Positions 44,277 through 53,800 are shown, counted from the stretch's first letter. The stretch: 64,000 bases of DNA from JAXHMB01 sp034521755 (GCA_034521755.1 JAXHMB010000003.1:248001-312000); one strand, 5' to 3'. A program made the numbers and translations. The notes: generated from the letters alone by a model not told the origin.

Positions 44277-45749
44277 ATGGCCGACTGGATTATCATACTT
44301 ATTATCTGTGGTATTTATCTTGCCATCACTCTGGCCATGGGAATCATTCCCGGACTTAAAGTCAGTGATAGCGTCAGCGGTTATGTGGCCGGCGACCGCA
44401 GCATGAATCTGCTTATCCTCTACTTTGTGATGGGGGCTTCTATCTTTTCTTCCTTTGCTTTTTTAGGCGGACCCGGGTGGGCCTATTCCCGCGGAGCAGC
44501 TGCATTTTATATTATTGCCTATGGCATCACCGGCATGATTCCGCTCTACTTTTTTGGCCCAAAAGTACGCCGGCTTGGTGAAAAGTTTGGTTTTGTTACG
44601 CAGGCCGAAATCCTGGAAGACCGGTTTAACAGCAAAGCACTATCGGTGATTTTAGCTGTCGTCAGCATCATTGTTTTTATTCCGTACCTCACGCTGCAGA
44701 TGAAAGGTGCCGGCTATGTATTAACGACCATCAGCGAAGGAGCTATTCCCGAATGGCTGGGAGCTGCTATTGCCTACCTGGTTGTGCTCATTTACGTGTA
44801 CTTCAGCGGAGTAATGGGGGTTGGCTGGACTAATACCTTCCAAGGTATTTTTATGATGATTATCGCCTGGTTTATTGGCATCTACCTGCCCTACAAATTC
44901 TTTGGAGGCGTAGGCAATATGTTTACAGAAATTGCCCAAAGCGATATGTCTGCCATGCTTACTGCTCCCGGCCTGGATGCCGGTGGCAAACCCTGGAACT
45001 GGTGGGGATTCAGTTCTGCCGTAGTTGTTTCAGCCATTGGCTTTTCGGTATGGCCTCACTTTTTTATGCGCGCTTTCGCAGCCAACAGCGACAAAACCAT
45101 GAAGCTGACGGTGGTACTCTATCCTACATTCCAGCTCTTTATGGTTCCTATTTTGATTATAGGTTTTACGGCTATATTGGTATTTCCGGGCATTGAGCAA
45201 GCCGACACCATTCTTCCCTATGTTCTAACCCAAATTGATTTACCGGTTATTATCATAGGGCTGGTCTGTGCAGGAACCCTGGCTGCATCTATGTCTTCCG
45301 GTGATGCTATTCTGCATTCTGCAGCATCCATCGGGGTGCGTGACGGACTCACAAAATTTCTACCGGGCAAATATAAATCCGATTATTCCCAGCGAGTGTA
45401 TATTCGTATTATGGTGATCGTAATTAGCTTGATTGCCTACTATTTTGCCGTCATTTCTGATATGGATATTGTTTCGCTGCTTTTAGGATCGTATGGTGGT
45501 GTGGCACAAATTTTCCCTTTGGTATTCTGTATGTTTTACTGGAAACGGGCCAATGGCAAAGGAGCACTGGGCGGCCTGTTGGGCGGGTTGATCGTCAACA
45601 CGTTTTTATTGATTTATCCCGAGCTTAAACCCTTTCCGCTGCACGAAGGCGTCTATGGACTCATAGCCAATATTTCCCTACTGGTAACTATTAGCCTGGC
45701 CACAGCTCCTGAAGAAGAACACCGTGTTGACCGATATACTTCAGCATAA
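44277..45749 (+). CDS. Sodium:solute symporter (SSS/SLC5 family)
   Basis: A 490-residue transporter with about 13 membrane helices. Recognisable parts are the first helix (IIILIICGIYLAITLAMGII), VAGDRSMNLLILYFVMGASI followed by FSSFAFLGGPGWAYSRG, and SMSSGDAILHSAASIGVRDG (TM8-region residues that help bind Na+). The substrate is unknown. It is immediately preceded by its DUF3311 partner and followed, with a one-base overlap (TAATG), by a pseudouridine synthase gene. Confidence 0.92.
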   Translation: MADWIIILIICGIYLAITLAMGIIPGLKVSDSVSGYVAGDRSMNLLILYFVMGASIFSSFAFLGGPGWAYSRGAAAFYIIAYGITGMIPLYFFGPKVRRLGEKFGFVTQAEILEDRFNSKALSVILAVVSIIVFIPYLTLQMKGAGYVLTTISEGAIPEWLGAAIAYLVVLIYVYFSGVMGVGWTNTFQGIFMMIIAWFIGIYLPYKFFGGVGNMFTEIAQSDMSAMLTAPGLDAGGKPWNWWGFSSAVVVSAIGFSVWPHFFMRAFAANSDKTMKLTVVLYPTFQLFMVPILIIGFTAILVFPGIEQADTILPYVLTQIDLPVIIIGLVCAGTLAASMSSGDAILHSAASIGVRDGLTKFLPGKYKSDYSQRVYIRIMVIVISLIAYYFAVISDMDIVSLLLGSYGGVAQIFPLVFCMFYWKRANGKGALGGLLGGLIVNTFLLIYPELKPFPLHEGVYGLIANISLLVTISLATAPEEEHRVDRYTSA

Positions 45750-46459
45750 TGGAATACACCAAAACCCATCCAAATATTCCCATCATTTTTGAGGACAATC
45801 ACATCTTGGTGATTAACAAACCCCACAATGTGCTATCGCAGGAAGACCATACCGGTGACCCGGATGTACTAAGCTTATGCAAGGCATATCTCAAGAAAAA
45901 ACATAACAAAACGGGAACTGTATATTTAGGATTGGTACACCGGCTGGATCGTCCCGTTGGCGGACTGATGCTGCTTGCAAAGACTTCTAAAGCAGCATCC
46001 CGACTTTCTCAACAAATTCGCGACCGGCTCATTCAAAAAACATACTGGGCGGTGGTGTGGGGAAATGCACCCGCCAATGGCATGCTCACTCACTACTTGT
46101 TCAAAGACCGAAGCCGGAATATCGTTACCACTGTTCCCGCAGATCATAAACAGGGCAAACAAGCTGTTTTATCGTTTGCCAAGCTCAAAGAACATAAAGG
46201 TCAATCGTTGCTTTCTATTCACCTGCAGACCGGGCGCCCCCATCAAATTCGCGTGCAGATGGCCCAAGAAGAGCTTCCCATTTGGGGTGATTACAAATAC
46301 GGAAAAGATAACAAACCTGACGGGCGCACTATGGCATTGCGAGCTACTGAACTCATCCTTGAACATCCGGTTACCAAAGAAGAGCACCACTTTACACTGG
46401 CGCCGCCTGATGCCGAACCCTGGGATAAATTTGATACTTCGTCTTTATTAAACGCGTGA
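45749..46459 (+). CDS. RluA-family pseudouridine synthase
   Basis: A 236-residue enzyme that isomerises uridine in RNA. It has PIIFEDNHILVINKPHNVLS, the catalytic motif GLVHRLDRPVGGLMLLAKT (catalytic Asp within HRLDRPVGG, ~residue 73), and LQTGRPHQIRVQMA. No S4 RNA-binding domain is present, as in RluA or TruC-like enzymes. The exact target (23S rRNA or tRNA) cannot be told. Its start overlaps the symporter stop. Confidence 0.93.
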   Translation: MEYTKTHPNIPIIFEDNHILVINKPHNVLSQEDHTGDPDVLSLCKAYLKKKHNKTGTVYLGLVHRLDRPVGGLMLLAKTSKAASRLSQQIRDRLIQKTYWAVVWGNAPANGMLTHYLFKDRSRNIVTTVPADHKQGKQAVLSFAKLKEHKGQSLLSIHLQTGRPHQIRVQMAQEELPIWGDYKYGKDNKPDGRTMALRATELILEHPVTKEEHHFTLAPPDAEPWDKFDTSSLLNA

Positions 46460-46468
46460 CCCATCAAT

Positions 46469-47392
46469 ATGAAACCTGATCAAATTAGTCAGACTGCTGC
46501 CTTTATTGCAATCAAGTTTTATGGGCTGACTAAAGATGAACCCTACCGTTCCCTCTTTGATAATGAAACCATTGCCTTTTACGACCATCTGGTTAAAGAT
46601 CTTCCTGCCCCGTTAAATCGCTACCATAAACTTTTGAATAAAAAATGGTTAAGGCCTCTCTTTCAATGGTCAGAAGAACTGCTTCTTCCCGGTGACCTGA
46701 TGCACATCCTGATGCGCAAATATTATATCAGTACCATGGTGGATAAACTGAAAGGAGAATACTTGCAGCTTGTTGTTCTTGGAGCAGGCTTCGATCATTT
46801 GTCCGCCAGATGCTCTGCAGAGGGTATGACCTGCCTCGAAATTGATACTCCGCACATGGCTGTGCTAAAGAAAAAACTGCTTGCCAAACAAAATGCCTTA
46901 AATGAGAACATCAGCATCCAAGAAGGTTATTTTCTGGAGCAAAACTTGATGGACGTACTCAACGGTTCGAATATCACCCCGCATAAGAAAACGATTATTC
47001 TGGCAGAAGGCTTCTTTGATTACCTGCCGGAAATGAAAGCTTCAGAAATTCTTACTCATATCTCTGACTTTTTTGAAGGTGAAGTCCATTTGATCAGCAC
47101 GGCCTTTGCTTTGCAGGAATTCAACGCATTTCATCGGTTTGTTTTTAAAACAGGCGTACGCATGGTAGGCGAAACCCTGCTGCTTAACCACAGCCTTGGC
47201 GATTTTGAACAACTGCTTGAGAATACCGGATTTGAAGTGCAAGGAATAATCTCAGGCAACCAAATGCAGCAAGAAGTCATGAGACCTAATGGAATTACAC
47301 TGCCTATTCTGACAGGGTTTTACTTGGTTCAGGGCAGGCTTAAAAAAAGCCGAAAAAAAGATCAGAAATTGGAACACTCGACTTTGGGCTAA
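46469..47392 (+). CDS. Class I SAM-dependent methyltransferase (LCMT/PPM-like)
   Basis: A 307-residue protein. FIAIKFYGLTKDEPYRSLFD and LVVLGAGFDHLSAR (SAM-binding motif I, about residue 108), then CLEIDTPHM (motif II acidic residue), match the leucine-carboxyl-methyltransferase-like family used for small molecules and secondary metabolites. The substrate is unknown. It follows the pseudouridine synthase by 9 bp. Confidence 0.8.
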   Translation: MKPDQISQTAAFIAIKFYGLTKDEPYRSLFDNETIAFYDHLVKDLPAPLNRYHKLLNKKWLRPLFQWSEELLLPGDLMHILMRKYYISTMVDKLKGEYLQLVVLGAGFDHLSARCSAEGMTCLEIDTPHMAVLKKKLLAKQNALNENISIQEGYFLEQNLMDVLNGSNITPHKKTIILAEGFFDYLPEMKASEILTHISDFFEGEVHLISTAFALQEFNAFHRFVFKTGVRMVGETLLLNHSLGDFEQLLENTGFEVQGIISGNQMQQEVMRPNGITLPILTGFYLVQGRLKKSRKKDQKLEHSTLG

Positions 47393-47438
47393 TGTTAACT
47401 GAGTAAATCCAAGCAAAATCATCTAAAACTCACCTCCT

Positions 47439-48350
47439 GTGGGTCACTCACGGCTAACAAAACGAGAAGCACTAGATCTCATCACCCCTGTTGTTGATGG
47501 AGAGGTTGATGAGTCTACCCGTGAAGCATTTTTCAATTTTATTAAAGAAAATGCTGATGTCCGCAAGCAGTATGAGTCTGAGAAGCGTATTAAAAATCTC
47601 ACCTCCAGCCGCTGTCCCTATTACAAGGCTCCTGATTCCCTGAAAAATCGCGTCTCACATATTATCAGAGAACATCATCTTCAGGATGAGGCGATCTCAA
47701 AAACGCATTTTCAAGACTATCCAACATCCGGTATTTCAAGTGCCAAAAATGATGATACCAATAAAAAGTACTCATCTTCCACCTTTTCAAATATTGTGTA
47801 TGCTCTGGCCGCATCACTGATGGTTTTTGCAGCTTTTTGGGGGCTTATTTTTTCTCAGCAACAAGGGCCACTTTCTTATGATGTGGAGGAATATGTATAT
47901 CAGCACTTTACCAAGAACGATGGAAAGATGATTGAACCATCGATTGCTACAGCCAGCTTGGCCGGTGCCGAGGTTGAGTTGTCTAACAACTTTGATTTCT
48001 CCATGACCATCCCTCCACTGAAAGATGCGGAATTTAAAGGTGTGGTTTACACTGATTTCGTCCCCGAATTCAAGTCTCCCTTATTGGAGTATTATCTTCC
48101 CGAGGAGGACCAGTATATTTATATTTTTGCCTTTAAAATTCAGGACTTAAAGAAATTTGGCAAACTCATCCGAAATCAGGAAGCCATTAAAGAATGCCTG
48201 AAACCGCAAGACTTTCATATCGAAAATGTAAATGGCAAGCATGTTGTTTCGTGGAAATGGAATGACACCTGGTATGCGGCTATCTCCAATCACCACGGCA
48301 AAGAGTTGGCTTCTCTGGTAGAACCGCTCAATTATTCTGCAGAAGAATAG
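47439..48350 (+). CDS. Anti-sigma-factor-like single-pass membrane protein
   Basis: A 303-residue protein from GTG 47439. The N-terminal cytoplasmic part (LITPVVDGEVDESTREAFFN, then ADVRKQYESEKRIKNL) resembles zf-HC2-like anti-sigma domains with little of the metal motif left (only SSRCPYY). One helix lies at ~121-141 (NIVYALAASLMVFAAFWGLI). The periplasmic part carries a repeated VVYTDFVPEF/YIYIFAFKI pattern. No sigma factor gene is adjacent, so the role is inferred from architecture only. Confidence 0.55.
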   Translation: MGHSRLTKREALDLITPVVDGEVDESTREAFFNFIKENADVRKQYESEKRIKNLTSSRCPYYKAPDSLKNRVSHIIREHHLQDEAISKTHFQDYPTSGISSAKNDDTNKKYSSSTFSNIVYALAASLMVFAAFWGLIFSQQQGPLSYDVEEYVYQHFTKNDGKMIEPSIATASLAGAEVELSNNFDFSMTIPPLKDAEFKGVVYTDFVPEFKSPLLEYYLPEEDQYIYIFAFKIQDLKKFGKLIRNQEAIKECLKPQDFHIENVNGKHVVSWKWNDTWYAAISNHHGKELASLVEPLNYSAEE

Positions 48351-48355
48351 CTTTT

Positions 48356-48949
48356 CTAAAAGTTGATGGTAGCAGAAATCATCGGCACAAATCTGCCCTG
48401 TTCCTGTCGAATATTGGGATTTAGCCTCACATTATAACCAAGTGCACTATTATGCTCGTTTACCGATGCTTTGGCAGATATGTAGTTATAGACCATCGTT
48501 CCCAATATAACTCCGGCACCAATCAATACTTCCGGATCTTCGATAGATACCTTCTTATCATCCCAGTCCAGTGACCTGGAAACGTCTTTACCCAAAATTT
48601 CCCTTGTAGCATCCGTCATCAAAAAATAACCGGTGCCCATACGGGCTAACACTCCCAACCCACCGCGAAGATAATCTTCAGCATAAAAATTCCCGCCGGA
48701 GGGTCCCGCAACAATGCCATATATAACGAGATAAGCTCCTGCTGTTTCAAAGGTATTATTATCCAACAGGTAATTGGCTGCAAATCCCAGCAATATGGGA
48801 GTTACCGTATTGTTAAAAGCGATACTGCGGGCCTGAGACACATCCTTGAGCTGACGCTTGGTCTGACCAATTTCTGCCTGGGAATAGCCTGTTTGGGCAG
48901 CAAAGAGAAATACTGCCAGAAGTAATAGCCTGCCGGATGTCTTTTTCAT
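48356..48949 (-). CDS. Secreted hypothetical protein
   Basis: A 197-residue protein with signal peptide MKKTSGRLLLLAVFLFAAQT (cleavage near GYSQA). Two Gly-rich hydrophobic stretches (GAYLVIYGIVAGPSGG; VLIGAGVILGTMVYNYISAK) and a C-terminal strand VPMISATINF suggest an envelope protein, perhaps an outer-membrane or periplasmic membrane-associated one. No known family is recognised. It is convergent with the anti-sigma-like gene, with only 5 bp between stops. Confidence 0.7.
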   Translation of the reverse strand: MKKTSGRLLLLAVFLFAAQTGYSQAEIGQTKRQLKDVSQARSIAFNNTVTPILLGFAANYLLDNNTFETAGAYLVIYGIVAGPSGGNFYAEDYLRGGLGVLARMGTGYFLMTDATREILGKDVSRSLDWDDKKVSIEDPEVLIGAGVILGTMVYNYISAKASVNEHNSALGYNVRLNPNIRQEQGRFVPMISATINF

Positions 48950-49112
48950 AGTTCATAAATATGAGAATGTAATAGTAGAAATGAAAGCGATTTTGACGAG
49001 TGATGAGTAAGAGATTACTTAGTACTGATTCTTTACAGCTGGCTGTGGTGTTGAGATGTTGACGATGGACCACCGACTACAGACCACCAAACCTGACCTC
49101 ACTCATTACTCA

Positions 49113-50411
49113 TCACTTCCCTCTTCTCCGTCTTCTAAGCTGCGGCGGCTCCGTGAGTTCACCCGGTAGATTCTTCCCCGCCTTGGCGCCCAGCTCCTTC
49201 AGCATTTCCACCTGGCGAACTACATTGCCATGCCCGGTAGATAAGCGCGTCATAGCCTGGTCGTAGCTTTCCTGAGTCTGGCGTATGCGCTGACCGATAT
49301 CCTGCATACTTTCCACAAAGAGCACAAATTTATCATACAAAGCCCCGCCGCGCTCAGCAATCTCCACCGCGTTTTTGTTCTGATATTCCTGCTTCCAAAC
49401 ACTGTCGATGGTAGCCAATGTCGCCAGCAGCGTAGAGGGACTTACAATCACGATATTCTTTTCAAAGGCCTCATAATAAAGGTCACTGTCATACTGCAGC
49501 GCCAATCCAAAAGCGGACTCAATAGGCACAAACATGAGCACAAAATCCGGGCTGATATTGGAAAAAAGGTCCTGATATTGTTTACTGCTAAGATTCTTTA
49601 CGTGAGACCGAATAGAGGCAATATGTTCTTTTAATGCCTTGTCCTGCTCTTTTTCATCATCAGCATCAATAAATGAATCATAGGCTTTTAGAGATACTTT
49701 TGAATCAATGATAATATTTTTGTCATCGGGCAATCGAACTACCACATCTAAAAATTGCTGTCCGCCCTCTTTGGTTTTTACCCCAACCTGGGTGTCATAT
49801 TCACGGCCTTCGGTAAGCCCTGACTTCTCAAGAATACGCTGTAAAATGACTTCGCCCCATCGTCCCTGTGTTTTGGAATCGTTCTTGAGCGCCTTCGTTA
49901 AACTTTTTGCCTCTTCTGTTAAATTTTTATTCAGCTCGGCCATTTGCTTAATCTGCTCTTTAAGCGAGGTCTGTTCCCTCATCTCTTTTTCGTAGGTCTC
50001 TTCCACTTTCTTTTTGAAGGCTTCCATCTTTTCGCCGAGAGGCTTCAGCAGCTGATCCAGCTTTTCTTTGTTCTGTTCGGTGAACTTTTTGCTCTTTTCT
50101 TCCAGAATCTTGTTGGCAAGGTTTTCAAACTCATCCTTGAAGCGCTCCTGCAGCTCCTTCATCTCGTCTTTCTGCTCGTTGAGCTTCTCTTGCAGATTCT
50201 TGTATTCGGTTTCTATCCGGGCCTGCTCTTTCTCGGCCAGATTGGCGCGCCGTTCGTCTTCTTCCTGCTCCTGCTCCACTTGTTCCAGCTGATTAGCAAG
50301 GTTGGCATTGCGCTCCTCCAGCCGCGACTGTTCACTTTTGGAACGAAAGTGTGCGATGGCGTAGCCCAGGGCCAAGCCAATAATAAGTAAGAGAATAGAA
50401 ATAAATTCCAT
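49113..50411 (-). CDS. rmuC: DNA recombination protein RmuC
   Basis: A 432-residue protein with an N-terminal membrane helix (FISILLLIIGLALGYAIAHF), a ~160-residue coiled coil (EQVEQEQEEDERRANLAEKE...), and the RmuC nuclease-like domain: TQGRWGEVILQRILEKSGL, VVRLPDDKNIIIDSKVSLKA and VLMFVPIESAFGLAL. The conserved PD-(D/E)xK-like residues (Asp/Lys of IIDSKVS) are present. It limits inversion-type recombination. It is a single gene. Confidence 0.95.
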   Translation of the reverse strand: MEFISILLLIIGLALGYAIAHFRSKSEQSRLEERNANLANQLEQVEQEQEEDERRANLAEKEQARIETEYKNLQEKLNEQKDEMKELQERFKDEFENLANKILEEKSKKFTEQNKEKLDQLLKPLGEKMEAFKKKVEETYEKEMREQTSLKEQIKQMAELNKNLTEEAKSLTKALKNDSKTQGRWGEVILQRILEKSGLTEGREYDTQVGVKTKEGGQQFLDVVVRLPDDKNIIIDSKVSLKAYDSFIDADDEKEQDKALKEHIASIRSHVKNLSSKQYQDLFSNISPDFVLMFVPIESAFGLALQYDSDLYYEAFEKNIVIVSPSTLLATLATIDSVWKQEYQNKNAVEIAERGGALYDKFVLFVESMQDIGQRIRQTQESYDQAMTRLSTGHGNVVRQVEMLKELGAKAGKNLPGELTEPPQLRRRRRGK

Positions 50412-51352
50412 GCTGAGTATTACTGACGTTTTGTTTTCCTGAAGGTAGAAAGTTTAAAGAAGAAAGTTTAGGACTTTCTTAGTTTAACTTTTAAAGATAA
50501 GTATAGAGAGTGACACATGGTGTCAGGTATTAATTTCTTGGTTAATCATATATCGGCCTTTGAATCGTTAGCGGAAAAGGGATGACACGAGAAACGAACG
50601 TTTCAGTAATATTTTCGTTTAGCAATACATCAACAGTTAAACAGAGATTTTAAATAAGAATATAGCTTTATGAAGATTGAAATTTACGCAGTATGCCCCT
50701 ACTGCTATATCGGCAAGCAGCTGTGGGAGCCTTCCCTCAAAGAATTTGTTTTAGAAAGTTAGTACCCCATATTTTTATCCCTATTAAGCCCAACCTCTAT
50801 TTCATGGAGATCCTTCGACTTCATCCGCCAGACGGCGGACTGCGCTCAGGATGACGGGCGTTGTTATCGTTTATACGCTGTATAGTATTTAAAAAATAAT
50901 CCGGCCTTGAATCATGAGCGAAGATCCGAGGGCGAAAAGGATTATTTCGTACCGGCTCCGTTGAGATAATAGATCCTACGGGAAGGACCATCGCAAAAAT
51001 CCAGCCCAGTAAGATTTATTAGATACTAAGCTACTTTATGTAGTCTTTTGTGGTCATCCCCCTAACCCCCTTCTGATTCCATTTCATTATTTTTGAAACT
51101 ATACTGCCAAAAGGGGGACTTTGCCATTGGCCTTGATTTTTTGGTTCCAGCTTGCTGGTCCCGATACTGCGGGATGGATCAAGCCAAAAGGTACAATAAA
51201 AGTATTTCTTAAAGATCCTGATCCATCGGCTGGCTCCGTGGAATGCCACTGTGTGACCAGGATGACATTTTTATATATGAACGTTTCGGTACTCCTTTTG
51301 ATTAGCAATACATCAACAGTTAAACAGAGATTTCAAATAAGAATTCAATTTT
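50412..51352. repeat. Repeat-rich spacer with duplicated upstream sequence
   Basis: There is no intact gene. It contains a copy of the upstream region and start of the FrnE-type gene (50580-50762, described separately), a CTTCGACTTC/GCGCTCAGGATGAC palindrome (50811-50862), the CCCCCTAACCCCCTTC repeat (51054-51121), and decayed interspersed sequence at 51190-51260 (GGCTCCGTGGAATGCCAC). Confidence 0.6.
50670..50762 (+). pseudogene. Duplicated 5' fragment of the FrnE-type DsbA gene
   Basis: The frame reads MKIEIYAVCPYCYIGKQLWE then PSLKEFVLES and stops at 50762 (30 codons). It mirrors the start of the intact gene at 51353, including the CPYC redox motif, but lacks everything after ~residue 30 and has lost four residues near the start. 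The preceding ~70 bp (AGCAATACATCAACAGTTAA ...) are also copied from 51303-51352. This is a truncated tandem duplication. Confidence 0.8.
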
Positions 51353-52009
51353 ATGAAAGTAGAAATTTGGTCAGACGTAGTATGCCCCTACTGCTATATC
51401 GGCAAGCGGCGACTGGAGTCGGCCCTGCAGGAATTCGATCACGCAGAAGATATTGAGATTCAGTGGAAGAGCTTTCAGCTGCAGCCCGATGCCGAGACCA
51501 AGCCGAATATGAACGTAGTAAAGCACCTGTCTGAAGTAAAAGGCTGGCCCATTGAACAGGCCGATCAGATGACCCGCCACGTCACCGATATGGCCGCCGA
51601 AGAAGGCCTGGAATACAACTTTGATCAGGCGGTAGTGGCCAATACTTTCAAGGCCCACCGGTTCATTCACTTTGCCCAGACCAAAGATAAAGGCGGCGAA
51701 GCCAAAGAGGCCCTGCTGCGCGCCTACTTTACCGAAGGGCGAAATATTGACGACAATGATACGCTCGTGCACATGGCCGAAGAGCTTGGACTGGAAGCAG
51801 AAGAAACGAGAAGCATGTTAAAAAGCGACAAGTTCAGCAATGCGGTAAAGCAGGATGTGGTTTCTGCGCAGAATATGAATATTCGCGGAGTGCCCTTCTT
51901 TTTATTTAACCGCAAATACGCCGTATCGGGTGCCCAGCAAAAAGAAACTTTTCTGAAAGCACTTAACAAAGCGTGGAGTGAATGGAAAGAGGAGCAGCAT
52001 CCGGTATAG
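51353..52009 (+). CDS. DsbA-family oxidoreductase, FrnE-like
   Basis: A 218-residue thioredoxin-fold protein starting MKVEIWSDVVCPYCYIGKRR, with the CPYC active site at residues 11-14 and the FrnE-type helical insertion (~60-150). The C-terminal AQNMNIRGVPFFLFNRKYAV carries the cis-Pro loop. There is no signal peptide, so it acts in the cytoplasm, as a disulfide isomerase or polyketide-type oxidoreductase. FrnE in Deinococcus is tied to oxidative stress tolerance. Confidence 0.9.
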   Translation: MKVEIWSDVVCPYCYIGKRRLESALQEFDHAEDIEIQWKSFQLQPDAETKPNMNVVKHLSEVKGWPIEQADQMTRHVTDMAAEEGLEYNFDQAVVANTFKAHRFIHFAQTKDKGGEAKEALLRAYFTEGRNIDDNDTLVHMAEELGLEAEETRSMLKSDKFSNAVKQDVVSAQNMNIRGVPFFLFNRKYAVSGAQQKETFLKALNKAWSEWKEEQHPV

Positions 52010-52751
52010 ATCAGCACTGATATATACTGTTAACTGACACACCCCGATCAGCATTCGCCAAGGGCTTACTTCGCCGAAGCAGTATGGCTGCATGCCAAGA
52101 ATTAAGGTCCTCCAGGAGGGGTGGGTCAGACACATCTCAACCAAAATTTGCCCTATCATTTACACACCCCGTCCGCCACAGGCATGACACTTCCCGAGTG
52201 ACGGACAGGTAAGTAGGGAACTTTATACGGTCATGGTTTTATTTTTATAGGTTTCACTGTTCTTCGTATACAGCGATTCACCAGTTTGAGGCAGGGGGAT
52301 GTCTCAGACGACAGATGATGGACCACTGACCACCGACTACTGGCTATGGCAATGAAAGTTAAATACCGGCCTCGGAATCATGAGCGAAGATCAAAACGGC
52401 CTTGGATTTGGTGCTGAAACCCGAGGAGGCGGCCTGTGGCTTTTGTTCCGGTTTTTGCCCTGGCCTACTTGCACAATAGCGGAAGGATCTTCAAAAGCCA
52501 CGGCTCCGACGAGATCGAAGCGTTTACCAGAATTCGCAGTAAGCCTACAGTAGCCTTGCTACTTCGGCATAGTAAGGCCCTTGATTATTCATCCCATTTT
52601 GTACGTGTCCTACTATTGCGATCAAGCAAAAGGGATAGCAATAAGATTGAATCAGTTCCAAGACACAAGTGTTGCAGCTTTAACATACCCACCCTATTTG
52701 CTAAAACTTTGTAGTGCCCCCTATAGAGGATATTTTCGAAAGATGGGTTAC
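52010..52751. repeat. Repeat-rich intergenic region
   Basis: No gene was recognised. It contains two ACACACCCC elements (52036-52140, decayed; 52161-52200), a GACCACCGACTAC motif (52310-52345) also seen at 49064-49085, and a decayed interspersed repeat (52370-52530, GGAATCATGAGCGAAGATC) whose opening also occurs at ~50910. A 92-codon open frame at 52436-52714 overlaps this repeat and is not convincing. Confidence 0.55.
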
Positions 52752-53189
52752 TTACATCATACCTTCTGATCCACTCTTCATCTTTCCATCGATGGAATAC
52801 TTGCCCGGACCCAGAAGGAATACAGAAAGGAATATCACCAGATAAACCAAAGCCATTTCCATGCGTCCGAATGGATCGCTGATATGCACAAACAAGAAGG
52901 CTACAGACATGTTGACGATCAGAAAGATAGCTGCCGCCCGAGTATAGAAGCCAACCATGATCAATATAGCGCAGATTCCTTCTGCAAACGCAGATAGAAT
53001 AAGCGATACTTCAGGACCGAGTCCAATGGGATCAAACTGAGCAGGAAAGTTTCCGGTAAATACATTGGTAAGCTTGCCCCAGCCATGGCCAAGAAACATA
53101 AAGAAGGCAGTAAACAATCGAAGAATCAGCAGAGAGATATCGGTATCTACAAATTCTTTGAGATCAGTAGATTTAAGTCGTTGTAGCAT
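52752..53189 (-). CDS. DoxX family membrane protein
   Basis: A 145-residue protein from ATG 53189 with four membrane helices. The first contains LLILRLFTAFFMFLGHGWGK, the classic DoxX opening. Later helices are ILSAFAEGICAILIMVGF, AIFLIVNMSVAFLFVHI and MALVYLVIFLSVFLLGPGKY. DoxX proteins are linked to membrane redox or detoxification complexes. The upstream ORF extension to 53258 is hydrophilic and lacks family similarity. Confidence 0.88.
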   Translation of the reverse strand: MLQRLKSTDLKEFVDTDISLLILRLFTAFFMFLGHGWGKLTNVFTGNFPAQFDPIGLGPEVSLILSAFAEGICAILIMVGFYTRAAAIFLIVNMSVAFLFVHISDPFGRMEMALVYLVIFLSVFLLGPGKYSIDGKMKSGSEGMM

Positions 53190-53260
53190 GATGAGACCCT
53201 TTTCATTAAAATTAAAATGTGTGGGTACAACGATATAAGGAAAATTGCTTTTTGACAAAC

Positions 53261-53290
53261 ATAAAAAAAGCCCGGCATTGAAGCCGAGCT
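53261..53290 (-). terminator. Rho-independent terminator
   Basis: On the minus strand GCTCGGC and GCCGGGC (one G:T pair) form the stem, followed by T7. It lies 65 bp after the stop of the gene at 53356-53793 and ~70 bp before the DoxX start. Confidence 0.8.
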
Positions 53291-53355
53291 GTCTTTATTA
53301 ACTGATCAAAAAATGAGGAACCGGAATCCTCTTTCTCAGTCGGTAAATTTTTATT

Positions 53356-53793
53356 TCATCCTTTCGATTCCAACATGGGGTGCTTATACGTAGAAAAAAT
53401 AGCAAGCACCGGGGCTAAAAAATATATACCCGGAGCAAGCAGCGGGGTTGATCCCATAATACCGGCCCACACATTTTCCATTAAAGTATACGTGGGATGA
53501 ATTTCTATTGAAAAATCATAATTGGCCATAAAATGCTGGTACACCCCTACAAAACTGGCGGCTGCTATTACAATCATCGTCCATCTGAGAATGTGTAATG
53601 ATTTTGCTGAGGGAGACAGACGAGCATAAAGTATTACAGCCACACCCATGCCGGAACATACAAAAGGAATCCACTGCTCCAGCTCTTTGGTGTGTTCCAG
53701 AATAAGAAGCTCAATTGGCATACCGAGCAATATGAACCCGGCAGTGCCAATCAAAAAGCCTCTTAATTTCTTTTCTATAGTTGTCTGTGACAT
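53356..53793 (-). CDS. Four-helix membrane protein of unknown function
   Basis: A 145-residue protein from ATG 53793 (8 bp after the stop of the ComEA-like gene). Helices are at GFLIGTAGFILLGMPIELLI, WIPFVCSGMGVAVILYARL, HILRWTMIVIAAASFVGVYQ and APGIYFLAPVLAIFSTY. Conserved-looking HFMANYDFSIEIHPTYTLME sits between helices 3 and 4. I do not recognise the family. It is probably co-transcribed with the preceding lipoprotein gene. Confidence 0.7.
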   Translation of the reverse strand: MSQTTIEKKLRGFLIGTAGFILLGMPIELLILEHTKELEQWIPFVCSGMGVAVILYARLSPSAKSLHILRWTMIVIAAASFVGVYQHFMANYDFSIEIHPTYTLMENVWAGIMGSTPLLAPGIYFLAPVLAIFSTYKHPMLESKG

Positions 53794-53800
53794 GAAACGA

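Noticed and set aside
47433..47440. ACCTCCT immediately before the GTG start at 47439
   Set aside because: It has the anti-Shine-Dalgarno (16S 3' end) sequence, not the Shine-Dalgarno sequence, and is probably coincidental.
52436..52714. 92-codon open frame in the spacer after the FrnE-type gene
   Set aside because: It overlaps a decayed interspersed repeat whose opening also appears near 50910; no conserved protein is visible.
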